Counted from the stretch's first letter, positions 49,734 through 62,648 are shown. The stretch is DNA of 64,000 bases from Meandrina meandrites (GCA_963693305.1 OY855907.1:39334856-39398855); one strand, 5' to 3'. Notes: a model not told the origin generated them from the sequence alone. Made by a program: numbers and translations.

Positions 49734-52700
49734 TCAATCGACATTCGAATTCAATGCAACCAGATTATTTGCATTTTGATGTTGATCTTCCTCTATTTCC
49801 TCTTTGTACGCCCTCATTTCGTTTAGTACACCGTCTCGTAAGAATCCATTTGACTCGGTGAAAATGCAGTTCCTTCCGAGAGAAACTGCTGCTTTAAGCG
49901 CTGAACCTGTCAACAAATATTAAAAATGTTTTATTAGGCCAAAAATGTAATCACCCTTATTAATAATGGCACAAAGCTTTTAAAATTACGGTATAGTAAT
50001 CTACAACCCGGTTTAAGAAAGCATAAACTGTCACGTTTTCTTTTTGTATGTTGTAGCAATTTGTTGTCGTTTTCAATTTCCCTATTTACACTTGTCTTAA
50101 GCACTTTCAATTAAAAGGAGTTGTGTGTTTAGGGCATAATGTTTGTCTATTCAGAGGTTAAGTGTCTCCCATGGTCTTACCGTTCGTATTGTGTACGATC
50201 ATCACATAATCAGACGGTTGACTGTAATGGCTAATGACGTGTCGGTATAAGGAAACCGGCTTTCCTTCTGGAAAAGACCAAAGATTGTGCCGGCAGTCAT
50301 CAGGTTCCCAGCAGCCACGTGGCCCACTAGATGGCTTGTCTCGCAACCAGTGACCGATTACTATTGGTGTCACTGTTTCTGTTAAGGCATTTGGATCTAT
50401 GAAACAGAGTAGCAATCAATTCAATTGCAAAAAATACAAGTAAAATAACTGCACACAAAAGTTCATGCCACCTACACTTGATACATATAAAACATCAATT
50501 TACATCGAGACGAGGCTCACGCAAATGTTTCCGAAATATTTTCTAGTGAATAATTTTATTTAAGGATTTTACCTCCACCAAATTTCCCACCCTTGTGTAC
50601 TCATGATGTTGTACTATCAACTTGCTGAAGATGTTACAACGTCAAAAGTGTTTTAAATTTTCATGTTTTCTATCGAGTCGGGGAGGTTGACCGTGAGTTA
50701 AAGTTAGCGTGTTGGTCTTCTGATTTAGAGTTTGATGATTTTGCGTTCTTTTGTGCTCCTTGGCAAGATACCGTTTACCCCCGTCTGTGTTCCTTACTAT
50801 GTTCATTAGTATAAATTTGTAAATGGGTACCGGTGAATTGTTAGCTTATTCCAAGCTATCACTTGTGGGGAAAAATAAATTAACGTGAAAACAGCGACGC
50901 TCTATTCCGTACCTCTGTCCCTCTTGTCATTAGCATAGTAAAAAGCACTTTCTATGTACGGGCACACAATCTTTATGTAGTGCTGAATTTTGCCGATATT
51001 GTTCAGCGTGCACAACACAACCACACTGTAGCCGCGGAGTCTGATGCGGAAGTTCACTGCGTTAAGGAACGCTCCAATGGCCGCAATCTGTTCCTCCGTC
51101 CAATGCTGCTAGAACAAAGAGGAAACCCACGTTACCACCATACTTTGATACTGATCAAACAACAACTATAAGAGTTTTGGGATTTGATTTGGATATATAT
51201 CGGTATGTCAAGTTGTGTTTAACTTCTTATTTGTTATTTATTAGTAAACCCACAAAATAGTTTTCACTTTGTGTCAGACTAATTGAACAGAAACCTTCTG
51301 TTACGCGGCTTTTAATAAAACAGTTCCCTTTCAATAGGGTCCTTACTAATGGTTAGTCGTATTCCTTTTAACCATTCGCATTATTGCAAACAATATTTGA
51401 CCCTACTAAGCTTCATAACCGTTTTTAATTGAGAGATATCCGAAGACCTTTTAGCTTAATTGAATAAAATTTGACTTCTTACAAACCTCTTCAACTTCCA
51501 CTATACACAGTGAGGCCCCCGGAAATTCTTTCAGATGATCTTCTGCTCGAACTATATTAGCTGATAGCTCAAGTCCAAGACTGAACACGGTCAACGTGAC
51601 ATCGGGACCCAAATTGTCAGGAGACGGAAACCGAATGATTGTTGTTTCGTCCGATCCATTCCCTATGTTAGCTTGCGGTGGACGGAAAACATCCAACTTA
51701 TCCTGAAAGCAATAAAATATTCAGAAAAAAAAATGAGCACGGCAAATGTTTCACCCTAGCTCCAAATTAGAGTAAAAATGAAAATACACCGAACACTTTG
51801 ATTAGTTTATGGGAAGTATGCAGATTTCTCGCAAATAGGACAGTTTTCTCAATAATTTATCCAATACAATTTATTTCAAATTTGGACAGCTGGAAAAAAA
51901 ATAGGAAAAATGTATATGTTGACATGACTGAATAACCAAAATGTAAACCATTAGTGCATAAACCCTTGGGAAGGGTGTTCTTTCATTGACAGAGGTTTTG
52001 TACTGCATAAATAGATAGCTAAATATAATTAAGTTACGAAAAAGGATAGAAAATGACTAGAGAGAATATACTTCCTTTGGCAATGTCACTGTCTTAAAAG
52101 AGGTTTGAGTGATATGCGTCTTGTACAAGTTGTTTTGTTATCTTTTTCACTTGTGGAAAATGCCGTAGTTAACGAATTACAGAATTAAATAAGTAGTAAA
52201 TTGATAACGTTCTGTCGTTTAACTGAATTAAATAAGCCCCTTCTCTAGTGTGAGCTTCCCCTAGGCCTCCTCAAACGCGGGCGGGGCTGAATGATAACTT
52301 TATAGAGGATTTGCGGTAAGAATACTCAGTTTGTGGTCAAAAGACACGTATACCTCACAGTAACATGGAGTGAAAAAAATTAGTTTATCGTCGAGGCGAT
52401 TGTCCACCGACAGGAATTATAAAAAGGTTCATAAGATATAATTTCATTGATTATTTTTAGCGGCAATTACCTTTAATTCTGTAGGCAACGTATTCAAACT
52501 ATAAGCCAGATACTTCTCAAGCTTACTCTCATGAAGAACGTTCGGATGAAGCTCCAGGGCCTTTTCAAACGTCTCAACATGGAGATAAGTCTTTATAAGA
52601 AGTCTTAGCTGCTGCAACTGCTTTATCCTTTTCGCCTTTTTATACATCTCTTGCAAGGACAGGCTTTTATTCGCAACTTCTGTCAGCAGCTGCAATCTAA

Positions 52701-54136
52701 CTGGGTTGGACAGGTTGCCTTGCAGTCTTTCAACAGTCTAAAAAGAAATATATACAGGCTAGGGTTTTTAAATAATATTTAATAAAGTTTATCTATCTAT
52801 CTATGCAACGCAGTTAATCGCAACTATAACATTTCGAAGAAATCTGAAATTTCAAAACCATGTCAGTCCAGGTACTTTTGTAATTTAAAGATGGTCATTT
52901 CTTGCGGAGAAATTATATTTCATTGCCATAATGTACTTACATAACTACCAAGTCCCTCTTTACTTGAGAGACAATCAGGTGAAAGAGACGAATTTTTAGA
53001 TTTTCTTTGTCCTGCGAGTTCACTTCTGCTGAACTTGTCGCTGACTTCTTCCAGCTTTTCGAAGACATCTTTGGGAAGTTTCGTAGCAAACCACAGTGCT
53101 CCCAGGCGATTAAAGGTCTAAAAGATAGGAAATGAAATGACATTTAATGTATGTCACACTGTGGTATGATCGATTATATTTGAAGAAATTATTAAGTTGT
53201 GAAGTGTTCCAGATCCAGCTAAAAACAATAAAGTAAATTGCTTGTAGATTGAGCACATACACTGAAAGCACTTTCATCCTGTACCGCTTTAAAAAATGAA
53301 AACAAAATAGGTCATCTGTCCTTTGCGTATAAAAGAGCTTTTTTTATTTTAGACTCCTGAAGACAGAGAGATTTATGCGAAAGATTAAACGAAACATGCG
53401 CTACAAGGGTTTTACTCTAGTCTCAAATATATTGAATTCATATATTTAACTCAGTGTTATGTAGTTTTTGCTCGTTGGCCATTTCATTTTCAATAAATTG
53501 AAAAACCTTAAACGAAATGTATGTCGGCCGTACTAGAAATAATATCCTTCAGTCTGGGTAAGAATATATGTCGAACTTCATTTATAAATACCTTAGGGTT
53601 GTCCCTGCTGTATTGTTCTTCTAGCAAGTCGCACATGGAGGCTTTAAATTCGTTGGGTACAACCGTATCTTCAATACCAATTTCTGTTTCGGAGATTCCT
53701 TTAAAATCACTGAAATGTTTTCTGCAAAGCTTAACTTTATCCATAAAGGAAAGGCTATGTGTTCTATTTTGATCCAGCTGATGTTGGACTGCCAGTGATA
53801 CCGCCTCGTCATCCGTAAGACCAGCATATATGGTAACCTCTCGGTTGGCGATAAAAGAGCAATCCGCATAGCGTTTATCCAGTACAAGTTCCTGGGATGC
53901 TCTTCTCAGGTGGTTGTTACCAAGGGTTTCCAAGCGCAACAATGGGAGATCTTCTTCCTTAAAATCTTCCTTTGACCTCAATTCTGGCGCTATTACTGGT
54001 ATCCTTGAGTAGAAGCCATTTGGATGCTGGATGATTTTCTCTTTTAACGCGTCCACGGCTTTGCCATCGATGTTTCGGATGAGCAATTTCTTTTTCTGTG
54101 GAGTAGCCAGCTGCCCGACTGGTACGGTGAAAGTTC
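49734..54136 (-). CDS. ParB-like / DNA-methyltransferase-like protein, seven exons, 5' end missing
   Basis: Seven minus-strand exons join in phase with GT-AG introns: 53592-54136, 52941-53117, 52471-52737, 51487-51702, 50913-51108, 50181-50396 and 49734-49906 (stop). They give about 595 residues, numbered here from 54136. Residues ~15-85 resemble a ParB/sulfiredoxin-like domain (KKKLLIRNIDGKAV, then LETLGNNHLRRA), followed by a ParB-like segment GLTDDEAVSLAVQHQLDQN (~105-123). The last four exons resemble the C-terminal half of N6/N4 DNA methyltransferases, ending HNLWSFPEGKP...SDYVMIVH and then SALKAAVSLGRNCIFTE. The expected DPPY-type and DPFxGSG motifs are not intact (VEVEE and HNTNG stand there), so activity is doubtful. 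ParB-methyltransferase pairings are known from phages and mobile elements; a spliced eukaryotic version suggests old capture. Exon structure is well supported; function is inferred. A phase-compatible candidate upstream exon lies at about 54435-54606. Confidence 0.7.
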
Positions 54137-55557
54137 CTTTGAAGCAATTGAAAGGAATTAGCAAGAATTTATTGATCTTATTATTGTTGGGGGCAAGGGG
54201 GGGAGGGGGGGTAATACTAAATTTAGGAATATCAGTCATAAAAAAAAACTCCCCCCCCCCGCAGTAGCCTCCAAAAGATTTTGCTTCAACGATCTGTCAT
54301 TATAAAGCAATTAATTCCCGGCAGCAAGTTTCGCAAGAAAATATCTACTTACATATAACATTACCAGAAATGCGCTTAATGTAGTTTTTTTTTTCTTTTC
54401 TTTGCAAGGATGCAGAATTTACGAGAAATACTACCGAAAAATATTAACAGCGTGACGGTTGATTTGGACTCTAGACGTCCTCGACTTTGGACATTGGCTT
54501 TGTTTGTGGAATCAAAAAGGTGAAAGCACTTGATCACACTTTTGAGTGCTTCATCCGCCGGAAAAGGGCGAAATTTTGTTAGAGGAAAACAAAAAAATAT
54601 GATCAAAAAGCATGCCCTTACTGGGTATCAAACGTTGCGTGATTGGTCATCAAAATTCAAGGTGTGAAGGACTTAACGTGACTCTTATGGACGGGTAACA
54701 CGCTTTGTGCCTGTCTTTATACTAGAATGTTTGCCGAAGCTCGCCAAGACGGGTAACGCATCTCTAGCTAGAAACGTTTTGAACTCTTGATAAATTATTT
54801 AGTTCCGCGGCCACAACTGTTAATACTTTATATTTGTATTGTTTTAAACCGGCGCAGATTAAACTCTTCCGGAGTTAAGTTATCGAAAAGGGTTTTGCTT
54901 CACTAACCGTCAGAGCAAAAAAAGTATATATATAAAAGGTACAAAACGTTTATGTTTAGCGACCCGAGTCGTAAACAATTGCGCGATGAAATCTGTCGGC
55001 TTCTTAATTTTTCCGTAAAGATTAGTCAACCGTTCATTTTCATGCGGTTAACAAACACAGAAGACTTGTAACTGGCTTCTAAGTCTCACGAAAGTCTCGA
55101 AAATTCATTTGGTGAATAAACACATAAAGTTGACAAAAGATGCGTCGGGGATAAAATTTATTTGTTCAGCGAAGAGTACGCCCAAGAATGTGATCGCGTG
55201 CATTCACATTCAATCGATAACGTTAACATCCAAAACCAACCGTCAGGGTAACATCTTTCTTGATTTCGCGGTCTGTTTTGGCAGCTTTTATTTTTCTTGC
55301 CAAAAGTTAGGGTCCGATTTCAAATACCGCGACATAGCATGAATATTTTGTGGGCTTTAGCTGCGGCTGCTGTTTTGGTTCTAATAGAAACCATATCAAA
55401 ACTTGACCCGCGTCCCTTCAAAACAATCTAATAATCTCTTCTCTCTTCGGATCAATTCTTTTCATACTTTATCATAATTAACTACAGGACAATGAACTGC
55501 CGCATTTAGTAAAAGGAAACGAAACTATTCAACGCTCCGCGACTCTCGTCTAACTTA
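54137..55557. other. Region between the ParB-like gene and the long-TIR transposon
   Basis: A possible upstream exon of the ParB-like gene ends at 54435 (TTCG then GTAGTA, phase-compatible with the exon starting at 54136). No ATG is evident for it. A G-rich/A-rich simple tract lies at 54185-54260. I see no other gene. Confidence 0.3.
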
Positions 55558-55565
55558 TTTTATGT
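55558..55565. repeat. 8-bp target-site duplication of the long-TIR transposon, left copy
   Basis: TTTTATGT directly precedes the left terminus ACGGGCGGTGAC. The same 8 bases directly follow the right terminus at 63979-63986. Confidence 0.88.
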
Positions 55566-56732
55566 ACGGGCGGTGACAACTCTAACAAACGCTGTTTGAG
55601 CAATACTAGGTCTTAAGAGGGCGTCCGCGTAAGATCCGACCACTCGATTTTCGGCCCAAAATAGAATTCCTTCAAATTTTCTGGGCAAGATAATTGATCC
55701 ATATGATAAACAAAAATTGCAATATTTTCGCTTCTAGTGCTATTTTGTAATATTTCTGTCGACGATTTTCGAGGACGGTCCAAAACCTCAAAATTCGTCC
55801 TGTTTCGAGTCAAATTAAGGCATTGCGCTGAAGGCGCTAAAAAATTTCGCTTTTACTCAAATAAAATAAAACTTCGCAATTACTATATTTCATGTCTTGT
55901 CTATAAATGCACGGCAAAATATTTGAAATTCGACTTAATAAAAAATAATTATGATTTTTTGAAAATACCCCACAAAGAGCCCTCGCAAAATTTAGGCAAA
56001 CATGCTGTTGGTTAAAGAAGTATTTCTCAAAAGTATAACGTGATCTGGAGCCCAAACTACTACCCATGTTCAGTACTAGGGTTAGTGTACCAATAACAGG
56101 AAAAACATTTTTGGGCACTAAGCTTTTCGAGCTACAGGAGTTCGATGAACATGGCCTATATTCAATAGTCATAATGTTGCGTGACACAATTTTGCACTAT
56201 CATAGTTTCTAACTTTTCCGCATAAAATAATTATCCAAGAGAGCAAATATTCTCAAGACTAACTTTGTGCTCTGGATAAGGCACTGGTTTACTTAAAACC
56301 ATCAAATATTGCCCCCAAATTAGGAATTACGAAGGTTAAATGAGCGGCTGCGATGTAAGGTGTCCTAATTTCCGCCTAAACGCTTTGTAAAAGCTTTTTC
56401 CGAGATTCGGTTATGTAAGCGACTGAACTATGAAAGAAAGCCTTTAACTTTTAGAATTAAACATATCTAATAAATAGAAACTTAAATAAACTATAAGGTG
56501 CGTAGAAAACTTATGAACCGCGAATGTACCTTGCCTGTAACAAGAATCTTCTCAGGAAATGTAGATTTCAGATAACACGCTGGAATGTCAAAATTATTTT
56601 AGCATATCACGGACATTCGCGCTCCTATATTATTTTATCCCGTTGTTTTAGTTGGAAGAGCGAAACGAGGACTACCAGACTTGTACCCTTTCCGTTATCT
56701 GTTTCAATTTTTTAGAAAAAGCCTTTATGTCT
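55566..56732. repeat. Left terminal inverted repeat (1,167 bp)
   Basis: Matches 62649-63978 in inverted orientation from ACGGG at the outer end to GCCTTTATGTCT at the inner end. It lacks the ~165-bp CCGGGAA-rich stretch of the right copy and reads GAGCAATACTAGGTC in its place. A 116-codon frame (55837-56187) is present in both TIRs with an identical predicted product, but it has no recognisable feature. Confidence 0.92.
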
Positions 56733-57204
56733 TTATTACCACCTTTGTTTCTTATAGTTGTCTTCTGTGGTGAATTCAATTTATGCAAATTTGGAGCAGG
56801 TTAATATATGCAGCGGTGTGTCAATAAAGTTAATTTCAATGTAGTAAAATTGTCAGAAAAGCATTGGGTGTCTAGTTTTCTGCGCTATGCTCCCACATTT
56901 CTGAACAAAAACTGCCTGTATCGTTCATATCGATTGCGAGGAAGAAGGGAAGTAAAGTTGATAATAATACTAATTTCACTCACCTACAAAAAATGTCGAT
57001 TCCCGCTCAATAAATTTACATTTTTTTTCCTTTGTTGATTTTATAGCAATGCATGACTTGTAAGCCATTTTAATTCTCTCAGTTTATAGAAAACTGTTAA
57101 AAGTATTTACAGCAACCCGATACGTCCGTAAATTGACGGCTCCTGAACTTTGTTTTCTTAATATCGGCGACAGTCACATCCTTCTAAGAATGTGGATAGG
57201 TTCG
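56733..57204. other. Spacer between the left TIR and the transposase gene 3' end
   Basis: About 470 bp inside the element, downstream of the transposase stop codon. It is AT-rich and without a recognisable gene; it presumably contains the 3' untranslated region. Confidence 0.5.
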
Positions 57205-60200
57205 CTAACAGATTTTTTTCCGATCTCGTGAAGTAAAGGGAATCTCAAAATATCTTAGTATCTCCTTGAGCATAACTACACTGAAACTGTCAAGTTTCTC
57301 CTCTCGTGAGAGGTCACAAAGGCAGTAGGAATCGTAGCAGATTGGATGCCTGGGACTGAGCTGGGCGGCTACGCTCTCTAGTACTTCATGCCTTTCTTGT
57401 TCTTCCTCCTCTGCGTACACGTCCTCTATCTGTACCTCTTCGTTCCCCTGCCTTCTTCTTGTGGCCGCCAGTCTCGAGAAAAAGCCCTGTACTTGACTCT
57501 TCGTTAGCCAGTCTTTCCTGTCGAACATCCGCAAGCCATCTGGTTTTCTTGCTGTTCTCATGTCTGCAGACACTTTTCCGGGATCTGCCTTGTTGCCAGT
57601 TCTCTCTCCAAGGTCGAATTTCGTCGTTAGGTACTGTTTAACCTCAGCAGCAAACCGCACACCTTGATTTCGCGGCTTGTGAAGAGCCCAACCAAGCTGT
57701 AAGTCACTGCTAGAACTAGAAGCTTCATATTTGTCTCGTTGCTCCTCGCAATGTGCTACTGGTGCCCTGCTGGTTTCCTTGTTCTTGTCAACAGTAAGGA
57801 ATTTTCCGGCCCAGTCTATTCTGAGTTTGTCATACACCGTTTCGGGGCATCTGGGCACTTGTCGGTGCTCGCCAACATCAAGGTGATTCTCAAGCTCACT
57901 GAATTTCTTAAAGACCATCTGGCACCCTGGCTCTGAGCAAGAGAAAAGACCGCTGGTTTCTTCACCATCAGTTGAGGTACCCTTAATATGGATTCGAGTC
58001 TCCTTGACTGAGAAAAATTCCACATCAATAGCAAGATCTGTAGGACCCTGGGGCTTGACGATGATGTCTTGGTAGGGAATTAGCCTCCCTTGCCCTACAC
58101 CGTAAGCTCTCCAAACCCGAATTCCGTTTGATTCAAATTTAAAGTTATGATACCTACTGAAATTCTCTATCTTTTTTACTTCAAGTGTCTCTTGAGACTC
58201 ATTCACTGAGCAAACACAGGCAGTTGTGCCACGAACAGGACGTTCAGAAAGCGCCGTACGCATGTCCTTTGCAGAAAGAACATCGTGTCCCTCATTGCAA
58301 TATCGACGGATAGCTGATTTCATTGGACAAAGGATCCTATCACAGACGTCTTTTCCGTACTGTGGCTCGGAAAAGTCATACTGCGTGACGGTAATACCAA
58401 CTCGGTTCCCAGCATCTCTTACGGCCGCGATGAGAAAGTTGTTGTGGTAACAGCCTGCTTCGTCACTCCTAAGGTTCACTCTGGTTATGTGGGGGTGTTC
58501 CTTCTTTAAAGCCTCCAGTGTGTTCTCAATGATCGAGCAGACTGCGTACCAGTCCTGCTGGCAGGAATCAAGGATGTGAGCATATGATTTCAGCTCAACT
58601 TTGCCAGTGCTGGCATTCTTAGCTATTACCGTGGATATATGCCAACTGAGCCCTCTTTTTCCGAACCAATCGGACTGTTTCTCACGATATTTCATTTGAA
58701 GAAATTTCATGGCCCAGTCCATTATAAGAATAGCTGACGCCGCGTCGGGTGTTTTCAGTGAATCTTGTTTCGCCTCTTCCTGGTTAATCGAGCGGATAAT
58801 GTGCGCTTTCCATAGTAAGATGTCTGACACCGCGCGCTCAAAGTCATACAGTAGATCTTCTCGCTGGTCTGAACTGTAAGGTGTCCAGGATGACCCTTTG
58901 ATCCCTAGTCGAACTTCCTGCAATACGCTCTTCAGCTCTTGGCAGTCATCGCAAGTGGACACGTGCTGATGTGAGCAGGCTTGTTGGAAATCGGGTTCTA
59001 CAGGATCACTTAGCGCAAAATTTCGACAGTGGTCAGCACAAGTAGAATTATCTGGTTGGCAATCCACGCGAAAGTCAGTCTTGAGATAGCGTTTTGCATC
59101 TCTGAGCTTTTGACGAACATCAAGGCACCACCGCTTCTCCATTCCTCCTTTCTCAAGGGTTTCAATTAGTATCTCAATCGTATGAAATCCCGCCGCGCCA
59201 TCAGCTGCAGTGTTGTCTAGGCCTTGAAGCGATTTACGCTGAGATGCCTTCCGAACCTCCAAGATTTTGAATAACGTGGACCTACCGAGTGGCTCGTAAC
59301 ATTGTTCTTTGCAGTACTCCAAGTATTGTTCGATCATTGTAGATCTGGTCACCGTTCTGACAACGTTTGGCATCTCTATTCTGTCACCACTGTCTAAGGT
59401 AAGTATCTTGCTGCCATAAGAAACGTCTTGATAGAAGTAAGGTCTATTTGTGAATTCTACAAAGTGGTCGACTTTTCCCATATCAAGTCGTACGCGATGC
59501 TTTTGTTTCACTTCAGGGATTGTACCAGGACCGTGAAGTTTAGCATGAGCACGTGCTTGCTTTATTTCCCACTTAGATAGTTTCCCGTACGGCTGGTGAA
59601 TTTTCTGTAGCATGCTTGTGGGATATCTATAAGCGTAAAGGCTCAGTATCTGTCTCTTTAAGTTCCTGGTTTTCGCGTTCTTATAAGCAGTCATGAGAAC
59701 CACTAGGTCATCGGATACTGGACCTTCACCCTTTTCGCTCTGTGCAGAAGCCATCGACTCGAACAACTCCTCTCCACTTCCAGGTGCTATTACACTACAC
59801 ACTAGCAAACAGTCCTCACTAGCCTTGTGTAGCACATTCAACTGTTCCGCTTTGCTCAGGTTATTAAACGAGGTTGTCAGTTGGGAGGAAAGGGGTTCAC
59901 GTGTTATTTCTTGTGCAGTGAGATTCGCAATCGTGTTCATAGCTGAGTTATACGCACCAACTGTATCGGTACCAAAGGGCGTTGAAGGAGAGGTGACATC
60001 TGATCCTGGAGTCCAGCATGGGGTCACAGGGATATTCTGAGGAGTTGGGGGCTCACGGAATGGGGTCAAGGTGGCAAGGTGGCCGATGGTTTTCATGGCA
60101 GCCTCCTTAGCAGGTCTGTGAGAAATTTAAAACAAGCACAGATGTCTTGTCAACTTTGAAAAATGTTTTGTTTCGAAGTAAAAAAATGGATCCCACTACA

Positions 60201-62126
60201 TACCTTTGAAGGGTTGCAGTTCCTTCAGGTTCGTCCGGATATAGCCAGTCTGCTTTTAGGGTAGTTTCTTCGGCGTGTTTCTTTCTGCATGTTGTGCAGA
60301 TGGCTAGTAACAAAAGATCGGTGTTATTGCGTCCTGGAAAATTGTCTATGCATAACGCAAGACCTTAGCTTGCCCTCCAGCAACATTTTCCATAGAAATC
60401 GTATTAATTTTTCAAAAATTTAAACAGTCATAAAATCTGATTCTTTAATGCCAGGAGCGTCAAACTTGGCCATATTGCTATTTTTGCTTTTGCCAAATTG
60501 CTTTTTCCATTTCTGGCATTATAGCTCATAATATATATATATATATATATATTTTAGTAAACATTTGGTCATGTGACCCCAACTGCAAAGGGCTTATTTC
60601 TGTGTCGTACATGATTTTACTCCACATTCTCCCGCTCCCTTCCAAAACGAAAAAGAAAGAAAAACCCAAAAAACAACAGGAATCTGAAACGCACAGATAA
60701 GTGCCACTTTCCAGGTAGTCCGGCGGCTTAGCTCGAAATTTTAGGTGAATTGATCACTTTTTGATACAAGTATGAAATTTGGCAAAAGCAAAGTGGTCAC
60801 CAACAGAAGTTTTTTCAGATATGGTGCCAAGCCGAAAAAACGTCAGTTTCCATGGAAACCGTAATTTATTTAAAAAAAGTGTTTGTTTGTCCGGTTTATT
60901 GACAAATACTATTATATCAGGTAGTGGTACCAAGGCACACGTACAAAATTTAGAATGAAAAGCTGCAATTTAGACTGTTCACAGCGCTCTATATTTTCGT
61001 ATTTTTCTTCTATTAGCGAATGGCGTACGCGGGGATCGGGGAATGAATCGCGAGAGACCTGGACGCTAGCACAAAACGAAAGACGCGACGGGGCAGAGGG
61101 CGGGGAACGAAAAACCTTTTTCCATGCAATAATTTCCTAGTAAATTAATGGTAAAAACGTAACAATTGTCATAATTGTAAGCCTAATTCAAAGCATTCAT
61201 ATAAACGTGCTATGAGAGGTGTATAAAAGCGCAAAAAGAAGTACTTCTTGGGGGGGGTCTCTTGGCCGAAAATTTTATTTCCTGCTTACAAGCTTAAATT
61301 AGGAAATTGGCGTTGGCACTATATCGAGAATTGATTAGTACTTTCTGCAAAGTTTGGTGCCGGACTACGGGGCTAGTGTTAAGCAACTATGTACAAAGGA
61401 CAGTGGATAGGATTCTTTATTGTGATCTTCATCTTTATTTTAATCGCTTGTTCCTCATGATCAGAACAAAATAGTTCCAGTAATGTTATTTAGACACAGT
61501 AAAAAACGTTAGGCCAAACAAACTATATTAATCTATGTAAATTACTTGAATATGCATGCTAATAAAATTTTATCTTCCATTTGGGCAGGGTGTCTTGTGA
61601 CCAAGCATTTTATGTCTGTTTTTAATAGCCTACAATGTAAACAATGAAAAGGGAGTAAAAAATACAGTCCTAAATGATAACACTTACGCGAACCAACGGG
61701 TGTAGCGTCTCCAAAGAGGTTTTTGATTTCCCTGGCTAGCTTGAAATTAATAACATGTGTTCCTGTCACCGCTGTTTTCTTTCCATGATGTCTTGGATAC
61801 TGGCAGGTCTTCGGGGCTTGCCAGTACTTTCCTAGAGTAAAACGATGAGCTGGACAAATCATCATATTCTTAATCTGTTCTTCTGTGAGCTCTGAAAGAC
61901 CTGCTCTTGCCAGTATTAAATCCCTTTCACATGTATTTTCCCTTGTCAGGTGGTGATTTGCTAGATGCGAACTAATATCGCCGTCACAGTTATTTAGGGC
62001 TACACATTCCGTATATCCTCGACTACTTCCGCACTTGCCACCTATAACTGACGAGAAGGAACAAACTCCTGCCATTCCACAGAACAAAACAACGAGAATC
62101 GCAAAGAGTAGAACTATCCTTGGCAT
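57205..62126 (-). CDS. Candidate DDE-type transposase with C2H2 finger, three exons (1,149 aa)
   Basis: Exons 61688-62126, 60204-60303 and 57205-60115 join in phase (1 and 2) with good GT-AG sites: donor CGTAAGTG, acceptor TTACTAG; donor AGGTATGT, acceptor TCTCACAG. The N-terminal part (residues ~91-156) is rich in Cys/His: CPAH, TCQYPRHH, then across the first junction CTTCRKKH, a likely zinc-binding region. The central part has acidic residues in blocks that could form a DDE/RNase H-like core: D646 (LIMDWAMKF), D731 (LRSDEAGCY) and E763 (DFSEPQYGKDVCDR). A C2H2 finger lies at 906-930 (CX4CX12HX5H). Gene and element share the same boundaries, so transposition is the natural role, but it rests on context and spacing, not on a recognised family. 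The first ~25 residues are strongly hydrophobic, which is odd for a nuclear protein; the true start may differ. Confidence 0.72.
60304..61687 (-). other. Intron 1 of the candidate transposase gene
   Basis: A 1.38-kb intron with GT at 61687-61686 and AG at 60305-60304. It contains a (TA)n run at 60529-60553 and, at 60971, the sequence TAGACTGTTCACAG. The latter matches the end of the Mutator-like MITE at 23482; no second end was found. No gene seen. Confidence 0.65.
60529..60553. repeat. (TA)n microsatellite
   Basis: About 12 TA units inside intron 1 of the candidate transposase gene. Confidence 0.95.
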
Positions 62127-62379
62127 AATGTCATAATGTAAACAGACTCGTCGTCAACTATCACAAATTTGCATAAGTTACATGTAATTAAGCACAAGGG
62201 CAACACCAAAAATATATATATAAAATTAAAAATGAAATATAAAAGACATACAGAGCTTGTAGGCTATTCAAAACTAAAAAAACAATAGTAAAACAAGTTA
62301 TTTCTTTCCAGGAGGCAGCATTTTGCATTACGATTTTTCGCATACGATGAAACTAACCTTCTAAAAATAACTTTGAGTT

Positions 62380-62545
62380 TGACATTCCGGCGTGTTAGCC
62401 GACTGAAATCTACATTCTCTGAAGAGATATTCGCTACAGCCAAAATATGTATTCGCGGTACATAGTTTTTATAGGCACTAACTACTATGACTAAAGAGTC
62501 TAGTTATTGAATATGTTAAATTCTAAAGAGTTTCTTTAAAGTTCA
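62380..62545. repeat. Diverged internal copy of part of the TIR
   Basis: TTTGACATTCCGGCGTGTTA, followed by GCCGACTGAAATCTACATTC, parallels 62790-62960 of the right TIR in the same orientation, with clear divergence. It appears to be an older direct duplication of the inner part of the right TIR, lying between the TIR and the gene start. Confidence 0.7.
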
Positions 62546-62648
62546 TTCCCTATGACAAATTGGAGGGGAATTTCTCTCGAAGGACCGCCAAAAAATTGAA
62601 TGCATAAATTGAATTCAGCGAAGACAACAATGGGAAAGAAAGCTGGTA

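Noticed and set aside
55837..56187. 116-codon frame identical in both TIRs of the long-TIR transposon
   Set aside because: The duplication is due to the inverted repeat. No domain and no supporting codon pattern were seen, so it is not called as a gene.
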